Part shown: piece by piece, positions 1 to 9,375 of the stretch | How the letters are laid out: each line of letters starts with the position of its first letter | Position numbering within the stretch: the stretch's first letter is position 1 | DNA from: a virus | Length of the DNA: 64,000 nt | Strand: one strand, 5' to 3' | IMG/VR virus record: IMGVR_UViG_3300043786_000977 | Span: 35,907-99,906 of that record | Position numbers and translations under genes: made by a program | The notes under the pieces: model-generated | The model's database searches: none | Seen by the model: the letters and a program-made list of their open reading frames with translations, nothing else | Told to the model about the DNA's origin: nothing

Positions 1-602
1 CAGGTACCGCGGATTGGTTTGATGCCCGTGGCTGGTTGACGATCGGTGATCTACGGAAGTTAGCTGCTGACATACCCGAGGGGCTGTATAACTACGAACC
101 TGAGCAGACCCTGTTGGAAACGCGGGTTGTACGGCCGGCATTACGGGGTATCCGTAGTCTACGCGTAGTTAATCAGGATAACACGTCTGACTATTTGTAC
201 GGCCACGTTAAGCTACTGGCAGGGGATAACGTGCGGCTCCAGTACGATCGAGAGCTAAACGGCGTATGGATTAATGCAGAGCCCAATGCGGGGTACCGGG
301 AAACATGTGACTGTGAATCACCAGCACAAACGAACCTGGTAAATACGGTCAACGGTATACCCGCCGAACACTTAACCATTGTCGGCGACGGAGAATGTGT
401 TGAAGTACGTACTGAAGGTGATAAGATCATCATTTCGGACAAATGCTCGGAACCGTGTTGCGGGTGTCCTGAACTGGAGTTCCTCACTGAGTCCGTGAAG
501 GTGTTAGATGCAAGCCTGTCGCGGTTGGAATACTATTCGGAACAATTGGCCGAACGCATCTCAACGTTTGTAACTAACTTCGTGTTAACGGTGTCACGCT
601 AA
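1..602 (+). CDS. Putative virion/appendage protein, 5'-truncated by window edge
   Basis: The reading frame is open from the first bases (first full codon at 3), so the gene starts outside the window; about 199 residues are visible. I do not recognise a named family. It contains a segment LYGHVKLLAGDNVRL that parallels LSGDVRILSGYNVGV in the next gene, an NTVNGIP motif like the INGVPPDADG motif of the gene at 1912, and cysteine clusters (CDC, CCGC) like CCTC in the next gene. The C-terminus looks helical. Its stop overlaps the next start (TAATG), so the two are translationally coupled. Inferred to be the first visible member of a paralogous array of structural proteins. Confidence 0.8.
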   Translation, partial: GTADWFDARGWLTIGDLRKLAADIPEGLYNYEPEQTLLETRVVRPALRGIRSLRVVNQDNTSDYLYGHVKLLAGDNVRLQYDRELNGVWINAEPNAGYRETCDCESPAQTNLVNTVNGIPAEHLTIVGDGECVEVRTEGDKIIISDKCSEPCCGCPELEFLTESVKVLDASLSRLEYYSEQLAERISTFVTNFVLTVSR

Positions 603-1915
603 TGGCAATCCAGGTTGAATATCTTAATTCAAACACAGCGATCGCCTTCCCATTCTGTGAGAACGCGACCGGTTTGAAGCGGTCTGTCGATGATCTGTTC
701 GCGATGCCTTTGGATGTTTTCGTTGACGCAGCCTTTGAAGTACCACATGACTTTGCAGCGACCAAGCGCCTCTATCTGATGGGCTGCTATTACGTGGACG
801 CTGATACGCTCCTGGCATCGATTGGAGATGGCACATCGGCTGTCGTCGATGTGACGATTGTCGCTGCCGGCGTTTTTACTGCTGCGACAGCCGTGGATAA
901 TGGTGTAACGGCACGGTTGGTTGTCGACTCTGTTGCCTTGCGTACGTACTTGGCAGCCATGGAATCACCAATCGCTTACGGGACATCCCTGCCCTTCGAG
1001 CCTGGTACGCAGGCTGTTATTAATCCGCAGGTACTGTCGTTCGCGCTGTATAACAACGGCCCGCTACAACCACCAGAAGAAGGTACGTTGTCTGGTGATG
1101 TGCGCATCTTGAGTGGGTATAATGTCGGGGTCAATATCGACGTTATTGAAGACGATACAGTACCGATCGATATCAATGCACTCCCGGGTCTAGGTCTAGG
1201 TACCTTACCCTGCACAGAAGCTGATCCTCCGTTTACAAACGTACCGCCGGGCATGGTACCCAATAAAGGCAATATTCGGTTTGTGCCTGGAGAAGAGGGT
1301 TGTTACGTCGTGGTCGTTAACCCGACGAGCAATCTGATTCAGATTCAAGGACGGTGTCAGGCGTGCTGTACGTGTGAAGACATGACTGATATGCTCGGCG
1401 TTCTTAATGTGATCGGAACACGTATCCTGGCCGTGCAAACGTTACTGAACAGTGGGCGCGCTACTTATGAAGATGGGGTCACACGGTTCAACAAGTTTAT
1501 CTCTACAGACTATACCACAGTGACAATGAAGGCAAATGGGATGCGTGGTTCAGATTGGGATACCGGGGATACCAATCGCGGTTCGCCTAATTGGGCGCGT
1601 GTTGTAATGAGTGTCAACAACCGCCGACCGAACCCTGCCGAGATTACATCGTGGAAGATGACGTTCTATAACCCAGCTGATGTTACTTATGAAGACGTCT
1701 CGTGGTCGTACGCGGGTACAGGCGGCAAGACAGCGATGGGCGGTGCACTCCCCATACTCGCCGTTGATCGGAGTCTGGCAGTCACGTTACTGGTAAGTGT
1801 GACATTTCAACAGTGGCGGCAGAATCCACGGTGGTCTGCCCTGATTGAGGTCGAGGCGACCGACACGGTGACAGGTGTCAAAGACGTCATGACACAGACG
1901 TTGGAGTTTTCATGA
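602..1915 (+). CDS. Paralogous appendage-type structural protein, 437 aa
   Basis: Unrecognised protein whose N-terminus (VEYLNSNTAIAFPF, then a Pro-Leu-Asp and VDAAF segment at about residues 35-43) matches the starts of the next three genes (pattern: E/W, N..N, R.YPF.D, LP.D.LVD). The middle has the SGDV...GYNV element (about 164-176), followed by a CCTC cysteine cluster near residue 258. The C-terminal third is beta-rich and Ig-like in character. Start is the ATG overlapping the preceding stop; the end overlaps the next gene by 4 bases (ATGA). No transmembrane segment or signal peptide. A role in a tail tip, baseplate or head decoration is inferred from family structure and context only. 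Confidence 0.85.
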   Translation: MAIQVEYLNSNTAIAFPFCENATGLKRSVDDLFAMPLDVFVDAAFEVPHDFAATKRLYLMGCYYVDADTLLASIGDGTSAVVDVTIVAAGVFTAATAVDNGVTARLVVDSVALRTYLAAMESPIAYGTSLPFEPGTQAVINPQVLSFALYNNGPLQPPEEGTLSGDVRILSGYNVGVNIDVIEDDTVPIDINALPGLGLGTLPCTEADPPFTNVPPGMVPNKGNIRFVPGEEGCYVVVVNPTSNLIQIQGRCQACCTCEDMTDMLGVLNVIGTRILAVQTLLNSGRATYEDGVTRFNKFISTDYTTVTMKANGMRGSDWDTGDTNRGSPNWARVVMSVNNRRPNPAEITSWKMTFYNPADVTYEDVSWSYAGTGGKTAMGGALPILAVDRSLAVTLLVSVTFQQWRQNPRWSALIEVEATDTVTGVKDVMTQTLEFS

Positions 1916-2607
1916 GCGCAAGTTATATCGAGTGGTGTAACGAGAATGAGGGACGTGGTTATCCAATCGCGGAAGCGGCCTCCCGTGTGGACGATAACGG
2001 TACCCAGTTGCCGAGTGATATCTTGGCTGACCTGGGGTTGCTGTTACCATCAAACTACACGGGGTTGCGGCTTAGTTCATTGTATATCTCGTCCACGCTC
2101 ATATCGTTATCGATCAGTGCTGACGTCGGTGGTTTACTGACAGCAACATTCGCTAAGGCGTCCGTAGTACCCTATACTGCGTATGCGTTGACGCCGTACC
2201 CTGGCGTGGACGATGTTAGTGGTTGGGTGGTGTTCGGTAATTACAAACACCACGGTTCGGTGCCATTGTATGTGCGTTTCACTACCGCGGTACAGAGTGG
2301 TTTAGAGTTACGTACGGTCCGTGTTATACCGCCGCCCGGCGTGAAGCGTTTCCAGCGTGTTAATAATGATCCTAGCATCTACGCTACCGGGATTGTAGAC
2401 TTCTTGCCCGGATCACAGTTTGTTGTCGAGGTAGATCCCGACAATCCGCAGAACATCATTGTACGCTTGCACGGGGACGTAAAGTCGCGGTATATTGAAC
2501 CTTGTACACGGCCGGCGGCAGCCGGGACATGTGCGGTACCGCCCTTGAGACGTATAAACGGGGTACCCCCAGATGCAGACGGGGTCATTACATTGAGGTT
2601 CGAATAA
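1912..2607 (+). CDS. Paralogous appendage-type structural protein, 231 aa
   Basis: Second complete copy of the local family. The N-terminus carries YIEWCNENEGRGYP and the LPSDILADLGLL segment that aligns with the neighbours. The C-terminus carries RRINGVPPDADGVITL, a Gly/Asp-rich motif of a type often seen in phage fibre and appendage proteins. The rest is beta-rich with no recognised catalytic motif. It overlaps both neighbours by one to four bases, so it belongs to a tightly coupled operon. Function is not known; a virion role is inferred. Confidence 0.85.
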   Translation: MSASYIEWCNENEGRGYPIAEAASRVDDNGTQLPSDILADLGLLLPSNYTGLRLSSLYISSTLISLSISADVGGLLTATFAKASVVPYTAYALTPYPGVDDVSGWVVFGNYKHHGSVPLYVRFTTAVQSGLELRTVRVIPPPGVKRFQRVNNDPSIYATGIVDFLPGSQFVVEVDPDNPQNIIVRLHGDVKSRYIEPCTRPAAAGTCAVPPLRRINGVPPDADGVITLRFE

Positions 2608-3647
2608 TGCCAGTGGTACTATTAACCGAGTATGAGAACCAGAATCAGCGTCGCCATTACCCATTCGTCGATAACGCAACGATGAAGGATGATGACGGGA
2701 TGGCGCTACCCGCTGACTTCTTGGTTGATGCACACCTCTATCCACTGGATCCTATCGGGGGCGTCTACATTGCCAAGATTGAAGGCGGGACGACGATTCA
2801 GTTTGCAGATACAGCGACGCGTAAGGTCTTTGGTGAGGCTGTCTACACCCCAGGCGCGCCTACTGCAGAGGTTGTGGAGACAGGGCTGTACGGACGACAG
2901 GTAGGCTTGCTCGTCTTCGGTCCGGGGGTTGCTGATATCATTCGGGGACGTGGACAACGTACCTTTCGACCCGAAGCAACAACACTGACACCGACGGCAT
3001 ATACTCCGATCAAACAGGTCGGCGTTCGTGGCGTACGGTTAGCTGACGGTACTCTGATAACAGGTGATATCAGTTTCGAGGGTCGGGACGGTGTGTTGAT
3101 AACCAGTCGTATCGACGACGGCAAACATATGCTGCGTTTCGATGTGTTAGGGGTACCGCCGAATATGGAAGATTGCGGTGAAGATCCATTGATCTGTACC
3201 GTTGTCGTTGAACGGGTCCCCGGTAGTTGTTTCGTAACGAGCAAGTATGACGACTACACACTGGCCCTGACAGCAAATGGGTTGACCCTGGATGATATCT
3301 GTGCAGCAGGCAAGGCACGCCGGCGCCCTAGTGACACGGATCCGTGCGCCGAGCCTGGACCCCCGCCGGTACCTACGCCACCAGGCGACGCAGCAACACA
3401 GCGGTTTGAGATTTGTGATATGCGGGTGGGTACGTTCATGATCGTAACGCCGTCAACGATCGGGAACCGTAATCCGATCTTTGTGAGTCCGTTGGAGGTT
3501 GCGACGATGCCTAATCGCCTGACACTACCCCCGATTACGACCGTAGACGACGCGACGGCCGCGGCTGAACGGTTCCGTTCACCAGAAGTAATGTCAGGCG
3601 GTCTGATTATTGGATTCCAAGGTATTGGAAAGGGCCAATTACCATGA
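2607..3647 (+). CDS. Paralogous appendage-type structural protein, 346 aa
   Basis: The ATG at 2607 overlaps the preceding stop (TAATG), which is why I prefer it to an in-frame start further upstream. The N-terminus has the clearest form of the family motif: TEYENQNQRRHYPFVDNA followed by ALPADFLVDAHL. A GDISFEGRDGVLI element stands where relatives have SGDV..GYNV. A Cys-containing, Pro-rich linker (about 255-285, PGPPPVPTPPG) separates the C-terminal region. No enzyme motif is visible. The paralogues differ mainly after the shared first 45 residues, which suggests a common docking domain with variable bodies (inference). Confidence 0.85.
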   Translation: MPVVLLTEYENQNQRRHYPFVDNATMKDDDGMALPADFLVDAHLYPLDPIGGVYIAKIEGGTTIQFADTATRKVFGEAVYTPGAPTAEVVETGLYGRQVGLLVFGPGVADIIRGRGQRTFRPEATTLTPTAYTPIKQVGVRGVRLADGTLITGDISFEGRDGVLITSRIDDGKHMLRFDVLGVPPNMEDCGEDPLICTVVVERVPGSCFVTSKYDDYTLALTANGLTLDDICAAGKARRRPSDTDPCAEPGPPPVPTPPGDAATQRFEICDMRVGTFMIVTPSTIGNRNPIFVSPLEVATMPNRLTLPPITTVDDATAAAERFRSPEVMSGGLIIGFQGIGKGQLP

Positions 3648-4396
3648 TGACACGTACGCCAGAGTGGTTAAACGCAAACCGATACCGCCGGTACCCATTC
3701 CGTGACGACACGAACTTGACCTGTACCGGGAGCCGGGCGTTGTCGAACGATGTGCTCCTAGATTGTCGCCTGGTCAGTTGTACGCGTGCACAGGCTGCGT
3801 TGTCGTTATTGGATGTTGAAGTTACGACCGGTCAGGCCTCTTTACTGTTTGCTTTCGGTTATGACAATTGCCTGTTCTGTGTGACTGTACCCGCCGCAGC
3901 TAGTTACCCGTATACGGTAACAGGTAGTTCGCTCGGACTGCAGTATACCCTTATCTTCGGCGAGGGCTGTAAGACGTTACTGGCATGGCCTGTGGGTATG
4001 TACAACCTGATAGAGTCGCCAGTCTTGCAGCCGGCCCTTACCGTGGTCCAGGACCGCCATCGTGTCGATACCGTGCGTGCCACGGGTGAAGGACAAACAA
4101 CGTTGTCCGGGCTTGTGTACATCGAACCGGGATATAACTGCGAACCAGTGGTCATGCCCAACAAGATCCGGTTATCGGCTGGTTTAGGTTACGGTGCAGG
4201 TCGTTATTGTAATTCACTCAGCGATGCTGTAAGATCTTGTGCTGAAGCCATCCTTTGGGTAAACGGACAGAACGCAGATGAAGCCGGTAACTTGCCCCTT
4301 GTCGGTGGCCCTGGTGTTGAGGTTGAAAGCCAACCTGATCAGAATCGAGTCGTGATACGTGGTAATACGTTACTAGAACAGACGAAGTGTGGATAA
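3644..4396 (+). CDS. Paralogous appendage-type structural protein, 250 aa
   Basis: Fourth complete member. The N-terminus reads EWLNANRYRRYPFRDDTN followed by LSNDVLLDCRL, then a beta-rich middle. The LSGLVYIEPGYNCEP element falls near residue 151 and a C-terminal WVNGQNADEAGNLPLVGG matches the INGV..DADG motif of the gene at 1912. It therefore retains all three shared elements in order. The start overlaps the upstream stop (ATGA). Cysteine content is high for a phage protein (around 11). Function unknown; a virion component is inferred. Confidence 0.85.
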   Translation: MMTRTPEWLNANRYRRYPFRDDTNLTCTGSRALSNDVLLDCRLVSCTRAQAALSLLDVEVTTGQASLLFAFGYDNCLFCVTVPAAASYPYTVTGSSLGLQYTLIFGEGCKTLLAWPVGMYNLIESPVLQPALTVVQDRHRVDTVRATGEGQTTLSGLVYIEPGYNCEPVVMPNKIRLSAGLGYGAGRYCNSLSDAVRSCAEAILWVNGQNADEAGNLPLVGGPGVEVESQPDQNRVVIRGNTLLEQTKCG

Positions 4397-4397
4397 T

Positions 4398-6992
4398 ATG
4401 CGTGATCCTTTTCAAATGTCAGGTGATTGCCCGGTACTGGTCGTCGATCTCGGTATCCTGGAGAATCTGCCGATTTGCAGTATTCCTGGGTTCACGAGTC
4501 CAACACACGCGATTCGGTTACCCGAACTAAACCCACCAGATATTGCAGCGCCGGATATCTGTTTCTGTATTAGTGTGGACGTACAAACCTCGAAGAACTA
4601 TTTGGTTAATTCCTTCAGTGGACGCTGGTCACGTAAGACTGATGACTGTTGCGACGCGCAGTACAACCTGTCACTCAATCTAGATGTACCCTGTATGCCG
4701 TTGAGCGTAGCAGCATCCCAAGCTGTCAAGATCACAACTGACACAGTGCCATATTTGAACGTCACACTCGGCAAGACTGCCACTGCCCCGGAGTGCGCCC
4801 TGAGTTTGTTCGTTTCGCTCGACATCCCTTGCATGCCCTTGAGTGTCAGGGTTTCCCATACAGTTGCGTTGAAAGATACCGCCGTACCACATCTTAAGGT
4901 TGACTTTGGCAAGACGGGTACTGCTTCTGTATGTGCTTTAAGCCTGTTCGTCTCTCTTGACATTCCGTGTATGCCCCTGAGTGTCAGGGTTTCCCATACA
5001 GTTGCGTTGAAAGACACCACCGTACCACATCTGCGGGTAGACTTCGGTAAGACCGCAACTGCCTCTGAGTGTGCTTTAAGCTTGTTTGTCTCGTTGGATA
5101 TACCTTGCATGCCCTTGAGCGTCAGGGTATCGAAGACTGTCGCACTGACAGACGACATAGAACCACACCTCCGGGTGGACTTCGGGAAAACAGGCACTGC
5201 GTCGGAATGTGCGTTGAGTTTGTTTGTCTCGTTGGATATACCTTGCATGCCCTTGAGCGTTAGGGTCTCGAAGACCGTTGCGTTAACAGATGACGCGGCG
5301 CCACATCTTAAGGTTGACTTCGGCAAGACTGGAACAGCTTCTGAATGTGCTCTGAGTTTGTTTGTCTCGCTCGACATTCCGTGTATGCCTTTAAGCGTCA
5401 AGGTCTCACATAATGTGGCGTTGACAGACGACGTAGAACCACATCTGCGGGTAGACTTCGGCAAGACTGGTACTGCCTCGGAGTGCGCGCTGAGTTTGTT
5501 TATTTCCCTAGACATCCCTTGTATGCCTTTAAGCGTCAGGGTATCGCACACCGTCGCATTGAAAGATACCGACGAGCCGCACCTACGTGTAGACTTCGGT
5601 AAGACCGCAACTGCCTCAGAGTGTGCGCTGAGTTTGTTTATCTCCCTAGACATCCCCTGCATGCCTCTGAGCGTCAAGGTCTCACATAATGTGGCGTTGA
5701 CAGACGACGTAGAACCGCATCTTCGGATTGACTTCGGGAAAACCGGAACAGCCTCTGAATGTGCGCTTAGTCTGTTCGTCTCGCTCGACATTCCGTGTAT
5801 GCCCCTGAGCGTCCGGGTCTCGAAGACCGTCGTACTGACGGATGCCGTCGAACCGCACCTCCGGGTAGACTTCGGGAAGACCGGAACAGCTTCCGAATGT
5901 GCTCTCAGCCTGTTCGTCTCTCTCGACATTCCGTGTATGCCTTTAAGTGTCAGGGTCTCCCACACTATAGGGTTAACAGACGACGCAGAACCGCACCTCC
6001 GGGTAGACTTCGGGAAGACCGGAACAGCTTCCGAATGTGCTCTCAGCCTGTTCGTCTCTCTCGACATTCCGTGTATGCCGCTGAGTGTCAGGGTATCGAA
6101 GACTGTCACGTTGACCAATGACACCGAACCGCATCTGCAGGTAGACTTCGGGAAAACAGGTACTGCCTCGGAGTGCACGTTGAGCCTGTTCATTTCCCTA
6201 GACATACCCTGTATGCCCTTGAGTGTTACCGTATCACACACTGTTGCGTTGACCAATGACACTGAACCGCACCTACGGGTGGACTTCGGTAAAACAGGTA
6301 CTGCCTCGGAGTGTAAGTTGAGTCTGTTCGTCTCGCTCGACATCCCTTGCATGCCGTTGAGTATTACAGCAGATCAGGCCGTACAGATTACGAACAGTGT
6401 AGCACCGTATTTGAACGTCGCACTCGGTAAGACTGGAACTGCTTCTGACTGCACGTTGAGTTTGTTCGTCTCGCTTGATATACCCTGTATGCCGTTCAGC
6501 ATCGGTCCCGCGTGGGATCAGACAGATGTCCCGTTCGGTAGCAACGGCCTATTCAACATTAACCTCCAATTGGTTAAGACCAATAAGCAACTGCGCATAT
6601 CTGGTACCCTGGGTATTACCGAGGACGACTGTTGCACGCCAACCCCATGGGCGCCCTCAATCATCGGCAGTACCCTTACTATTGCCAACCCTATCTACCT
6701 CCGTTCGCCGAAATATTTTGTCCCTGCAGATCTTACCTATAGTTTGGTGGTGAGTGATGGTGCTGGCGATTACTACTGTGGCGTCAAGATCAATGTCATT
6801 AACGGCACTATCGATCCCACGCTTCTCATATCCAAGACGCTTTCTGACGTCGTCTACACTAGTCTCGCTGCGGCTCACGCTGACGCCGACTACATGCGAC
6901 TGCTCGTCTGTGTCGTTACTTACGATGCAGTAAACTTTACAATTAAACTACGCTGCATCAACAGCGTACCGGAGTTGGGTAACTACGCTTAA
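4398..6992 (+). CDS. Giant cysteine-containing tandem-repeat protein, 864 aa
   Basis: Unrecognised protein dominated by about 14 tandem copies of a 46-residue unit with the core SLDIPCMPLSV and a FGKTGTASEC segment. Each unit has two cysteines. The first (about residue 90) and last copies are degenerate. A non-repetitive, Cys-containing C-terminus of about 160 residues follows. Start is uncertain: ATG at 4398 or GTG at 4389, which overlaps the previous stop; no strong ribosome binding site separates them. The regular beta-type period and position after the paralogous array suggest an extended fibre or appendage shaft. No signal peptide or transmembrane segment. Confidence 0.85.
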   Translation: MRDPFQMSGDCPVLVVDLGILENLPICSIPGFTSPTHAIRLPELNPPDIAAPDICFCISVDVQTSKNYLVNSFSGRWSRKTDDCCDAQYNLSLNLDVPCMPLSVAASQAVKITTDTVPYLNVTLGKTATAPECALSLFVSLDIPCMPLSVRVSHTVALKDTAVPHLKVDFGKTGTASVCALSLFVSLDIPCMPLSVRVSHTVALKDTTVPHLRVDFGKTATASECALSLFVSLDIPCMPLSVRVSKTVALTDDIEPHLRVDFGKTGTASECALSLFVSLDIPCMPLSVRVSKTVALTDDAAPHLKVDFGKTGTASECALSLFVSLDIPCMPLSVKVSHNVALTDDVEPHLRVDFGKTGTASECALSLFISLDIPCMPLSVRVSHTVALKDTDEPHLRVDFGKTATASECALSLFISLDIPCMPLSVKVSHNVALTDDVEPHLRIDFGKTGTASECALSLFVSLDIPCMPLSVRVSKTVVLTDAVEPHLRVDFGKTGTASECALSLFVSLDIPCMPLSVRVSHTIGLTDDAEPHLRVDFGKTGTASECALSLFVSLDIPCMPLSVRVSKTVTLTNDTEPHLQVDFGKTGTASECTLSLFISLDIPCMPLSVTVSHTVALTNDTEPHLRVDFGKTGTASECKLSLFVSLDIPCMPLSITADQAVQITNSVAPYLNVALGKTGTASDCTLSLFVSLDIPCMPFSIGPAWDQTDVPFGSNGLFNINLQLVKTNKQLRISGTLGITEDDCCTPTPWAPSIIGSTLTIANPIYLRSPKYFVPADLTYSLVVSDGAGDYYCGVKINVINGTIDPTLLISKTLSDVVYTSLAAAHADADYMRLLVCVVTYDAVNFTIKLRCINSVPELGNYA
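4669..6500 (+). repeat. 138-bp in-gene tandem repeat, about 14 copies
   Basis: A 138-base (46-codon) unit is repeated head to tail; the DIPCMPLS core recurs at constant spacing from about 4669 to about 6463. Copies differ mostly at synonymous positions and in one variable stretch (SHTVALKDT versus SKTVALTDD versus SHNVALTDD types). This suggests old duplication plus shuffling or gene conversion between copies. Confidence 0.9.
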
Positions 6993-7004
6993 CAAGGGGA
7001 TATT

Positions 7005-8912
7005 ATGACTGTTCGACAATATGCCGCAAGTGTGGTGATCAGTGCGGGTATCGCAATAACTGGCGTTATGTGGTATCAGAACCGTATGCCTTATATAGCT
7101 GGTGAGGATATTGCGGCACTAACTGCTGATGCCTATACTGTGCGTAGTGTTGTGATAAGCCCTGCTATTCGACAAGGTTATATGAGAGATGCATGGACAT
7201 ACGGGAATGAAGATTATTGGTATCCCGGTGCTCCCGGTACTTGGGACTGGGTTTACAAACAGGTAGGCGAGACAACTATTACTGTGTTCAGAGCGTCATC
7301 TGATATTCAGAATTTATGTGCATTGGTGCAAGATTGTTTCATAGACGCAGATGCACCGGGCGCCCTTTTGGGAGGGACTTATCAGCGTTATTATCTAGAC
7401 CCCCGTTGCCTAAGCGGGGCGGCTGACGAATTGACAATGAAAATAACCCCACAATGGTCTAACACCCCAACATATACGTTATACATACCCGCCGGGAATT
7501 ATAAGACAAACATAGTATTTTCAGGGACTATAACCAACATTGATGCTGATGGCGTAACACTATTAGATAGGATGACTACAGGGACTAATAAGTTTGGTGC
7601 ACCGTCCGTTTATCTTTTTAGCGCCGCAGTAAATACGCCAATAAGCAGACTAGGCAGTATTTACAGGACGCCTCCACCCGTTTGGCCAGATATGACGAGG
7701 TTTGATGGAAGGCAGAACTACACCGCATTTACAAACCGCCTGAATGGTTGCGCATCGTGGTGGACGTATGCAGGTATCTCACCTATATCCTATATGCTGG
7801 AGCCACTCGAAGTATTGCGAGTTACTGATTGTAATCCTGTAAATCTGTCCTACGCATATATTGACTGGCGCAGTTACGAACTAGGGAAGAGTCCAGATAA
7901 AACGTTTACAGACCCCGGGGTTGGTGTCAGTGTGCGTCCAACTGCGTTTATAACGACAAACGGACTCAATGTTATCAGAAAAGTTCTGACGAATATGGTT
8001 AGAACTGTTGAATTCTCGCCAGTGTGTGTTGGCACAAATATAACATTCACGCATACAGCAACATACGGTGTAGAGTCTACCAATGGGTTTAGTAATTCAG
8101 ACCCAATCAACTACATTCCATTGGTGACTAATACACTTACTGCAAGCACAAATGCGTTGACTACCACGCTAACTGGGTATCAATTTTATTCTGCGGAGGA
8201 ACGGTTATACAATCGACTTTACAAATATCCGTGGGCACCGACAAATTATGTGAGTTCTGCAGATTCGTCTGTGATCTGGACGCATTATAGTTTCTCACCT
8301 ACTAATATCCCAATCTCGATGTATACGAACGGATTTGTTAAACGTGTTAGATTTTATGTTACCTGTGACTCGACTACTCCGATGCTCTGGTATCCACGGC
8401 TTAGTGTGTATTCCGACGCTGAAGTTACTTTAACTGGATTAACAGCGTATACCCGTGCAAGGCTGAACGAATACGAGTCCTATACTAATGACTATCCGAT
8501 AGTTGTAAATAATATGTTGGCTGATATAATGCCTGTTGGTGTCCCTAGTGACAATTACCGTTCTTGGGTATGGGTTACAGCTTTGAGTAATAGGGGGAAA
8601 AGTTTTGACAACTTCGCAACCAACCAGATATGGAACCTAATTGGTGATACGACTAACACACTGACAACCCCTGTATTTACGTTTACTAATGGGAAGTCCC
8701 AACTAGGTGATGTATCATTCAGAACGCCTACACAAATGGTAGAGGCGACAGGCCCAGAGATTGATCTTAAGTATCTAAAGGCTTATTGGCTATACCACAA
8801 AATGCAAATAATGAAGACTATGATGGTAGTTGACTGGAATATCCCATTAATGAGCAATGGGGGCACGAATGTGTATACCCCTGCGTGGGCTACAACCAAC
8901 TCGGTGCCCTGA
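7005..8912 (+). CDS. Large Asn/Thr-rich protein with N-terminal hydrophobic segment, 635 aa
   Basis: Not recognised. The first 25 residues include a hydrophobic run (ASVVISAGIAITGVMWY) that could be a signal peptide or membrane anchor. The rest is rich in Asn, Thr, Tyr and aromatic residues with no catalytic motif seen, in the style of secreted beta-rich proteins. A ribosome binding site (AAGGGG) precedes the ATG. Codon and base use are visibly more AT-rich than in the neighbouring structural genes, suggesting a separate origin. A promoter follows immediately, so this is the last gene of the first transcription unit. Could be an adhesin or fibre; uncertain. Confidence 0.85.
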   Translation: MTVRQYAASVVISAGIAITGVMWYQNRMPYIAGEDIAALTADAYTVRSVVISPAIRQGYMRDAWTYGNEDYWYPGAPGTWDWVYKQVGETTITVFRASSDIQNLCALVQDCFIDADAPGALLGGTYQRYYLDPRCLSGAADELTMKITPQWSNTPTYTLYIPAGNYKTNIVFSGTITNIDADGVTLLDRMTTGTNKFGAPSVYLFSAAVNTPISRLGSIYRTPPPVWPDMTRFDGRQNYTAFTNRLNGCASWWTYAGISPISYMLEPLEVLRVTDCNPVNLSYAYIDWRSYELGKSPDKTFTDPGVGVSVRPTAFITTNGLNVIRKVLTNMVRTVEFSPVCVGTNITFTHTATYGVESTNGFSNSDPINYIPLVTNTLTASTNALTTTLTGYQFYSAEERLYNRLYKYPWAPTNYVSSADSSVIWTHYSFSPTNIPISMYTNGFVKRVRFYVTCDSTTPMLWYPRLSVYSDAEVTLTGLTAYTRARLNEYESYTNDYPIVVNNMLADIMPVGVPSDNYRSWVWVTALSNRGKSFDNFATNQIWNLIGDTTNTLTTPVFTFTNGKSQLGDVSFRTPTQMVEATGPEIDLKYLKAYWLYHKMQIMKTMMVVDWNIPLMSNGGTNVYTPAWATTNSVP

Positions 8913-8918
8913 ATGCGG

Positions 8919-8946
8919 TTGCAAGATCCAGAGAATCATGTATAAT
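8919..8946 (+). promoter_or_regulatory. Sigma70-like promoter
   Basis: TTGCAA at 8919-8924 and a consensus TATAAT at 8941-8946, 16-base spacer, directly after the stop of the preceding gene and 24 bases before the next start. Likely drives the small genes and the protease downstream. Confidence 0.75.
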
Positions 8947-8969
8947 TAGAGTCGTAACTAGGAGACTTG

Positions 8970-9368
8970 ATGAGTGCAACACTGACAGTTGAGTATCATA
9001 AATCATCAGAACAAAAGTCGTTGTTCGGCTTTGCTCTGCGTGTTGTCGTTACCAATGCAGTCGATATGCCTGCAGAGGTCTTCATCTTCCAACGTGGTGC
9101 CACGCCGGCACCCGCTATTGGTGAAACCGTGCGCGACGGGTTCGTTGCCATCGCCGATCCTGTTGATCTGGAGGAGTTACCTGTGGGCGCCCCGGACCTG
9201 GCGAATGAGATTCCCTACTATCGGCTAGCGGAAGTCACACTGGCATTCCGCAGTATGCTCGATCTGGAAGACACGCGACAGTTGATCGCTAACGATCTAC
9301 AGATGCTTGTGCATTCGCTACAGGCAATGGATACATTTGAACTGACTGATACTGTAACGTACGAATGA
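8970..9368 (+). CDS. Hypothetical phage protein, 132 aa
   Basis: Start chosen at the ATG at 8970, with AGGAG just upstream at 8960-8964; a TTG one codon earlier is possible. Beta-rich N-terminal half (TLTVEYHKSS...) and a helical C-terminal half. No recognised domain, membrane segment or cysteine pattern. First gene after the promoter at 8919, followed 7 bases later by the next gene. Function unknown. Confidence 0.85.
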   Translation: MSATLTVEYHKSSEQKSLFGFALRVVVTNAVDMPAEVFIFQRGATPAPAIGETVRDGFVAIADPVDLEELPVGAPDLANEIPYYRLAEVTLAFRSMLDLEDTRQLIANDLQMLVHSLQAMDTFELTDTVTYE

Positions 9369-9375
9369 GGTACCC

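Noticed and set aside
4598-6352. Long open frame on the minus strand (584 codons)
   Set aside because: It lies exactly antisense to the 138-bp repeat array, so one stop-free repeat keeps the whole frame open. Its translation is only the mirrored repeat and it has no ribosome binding site.
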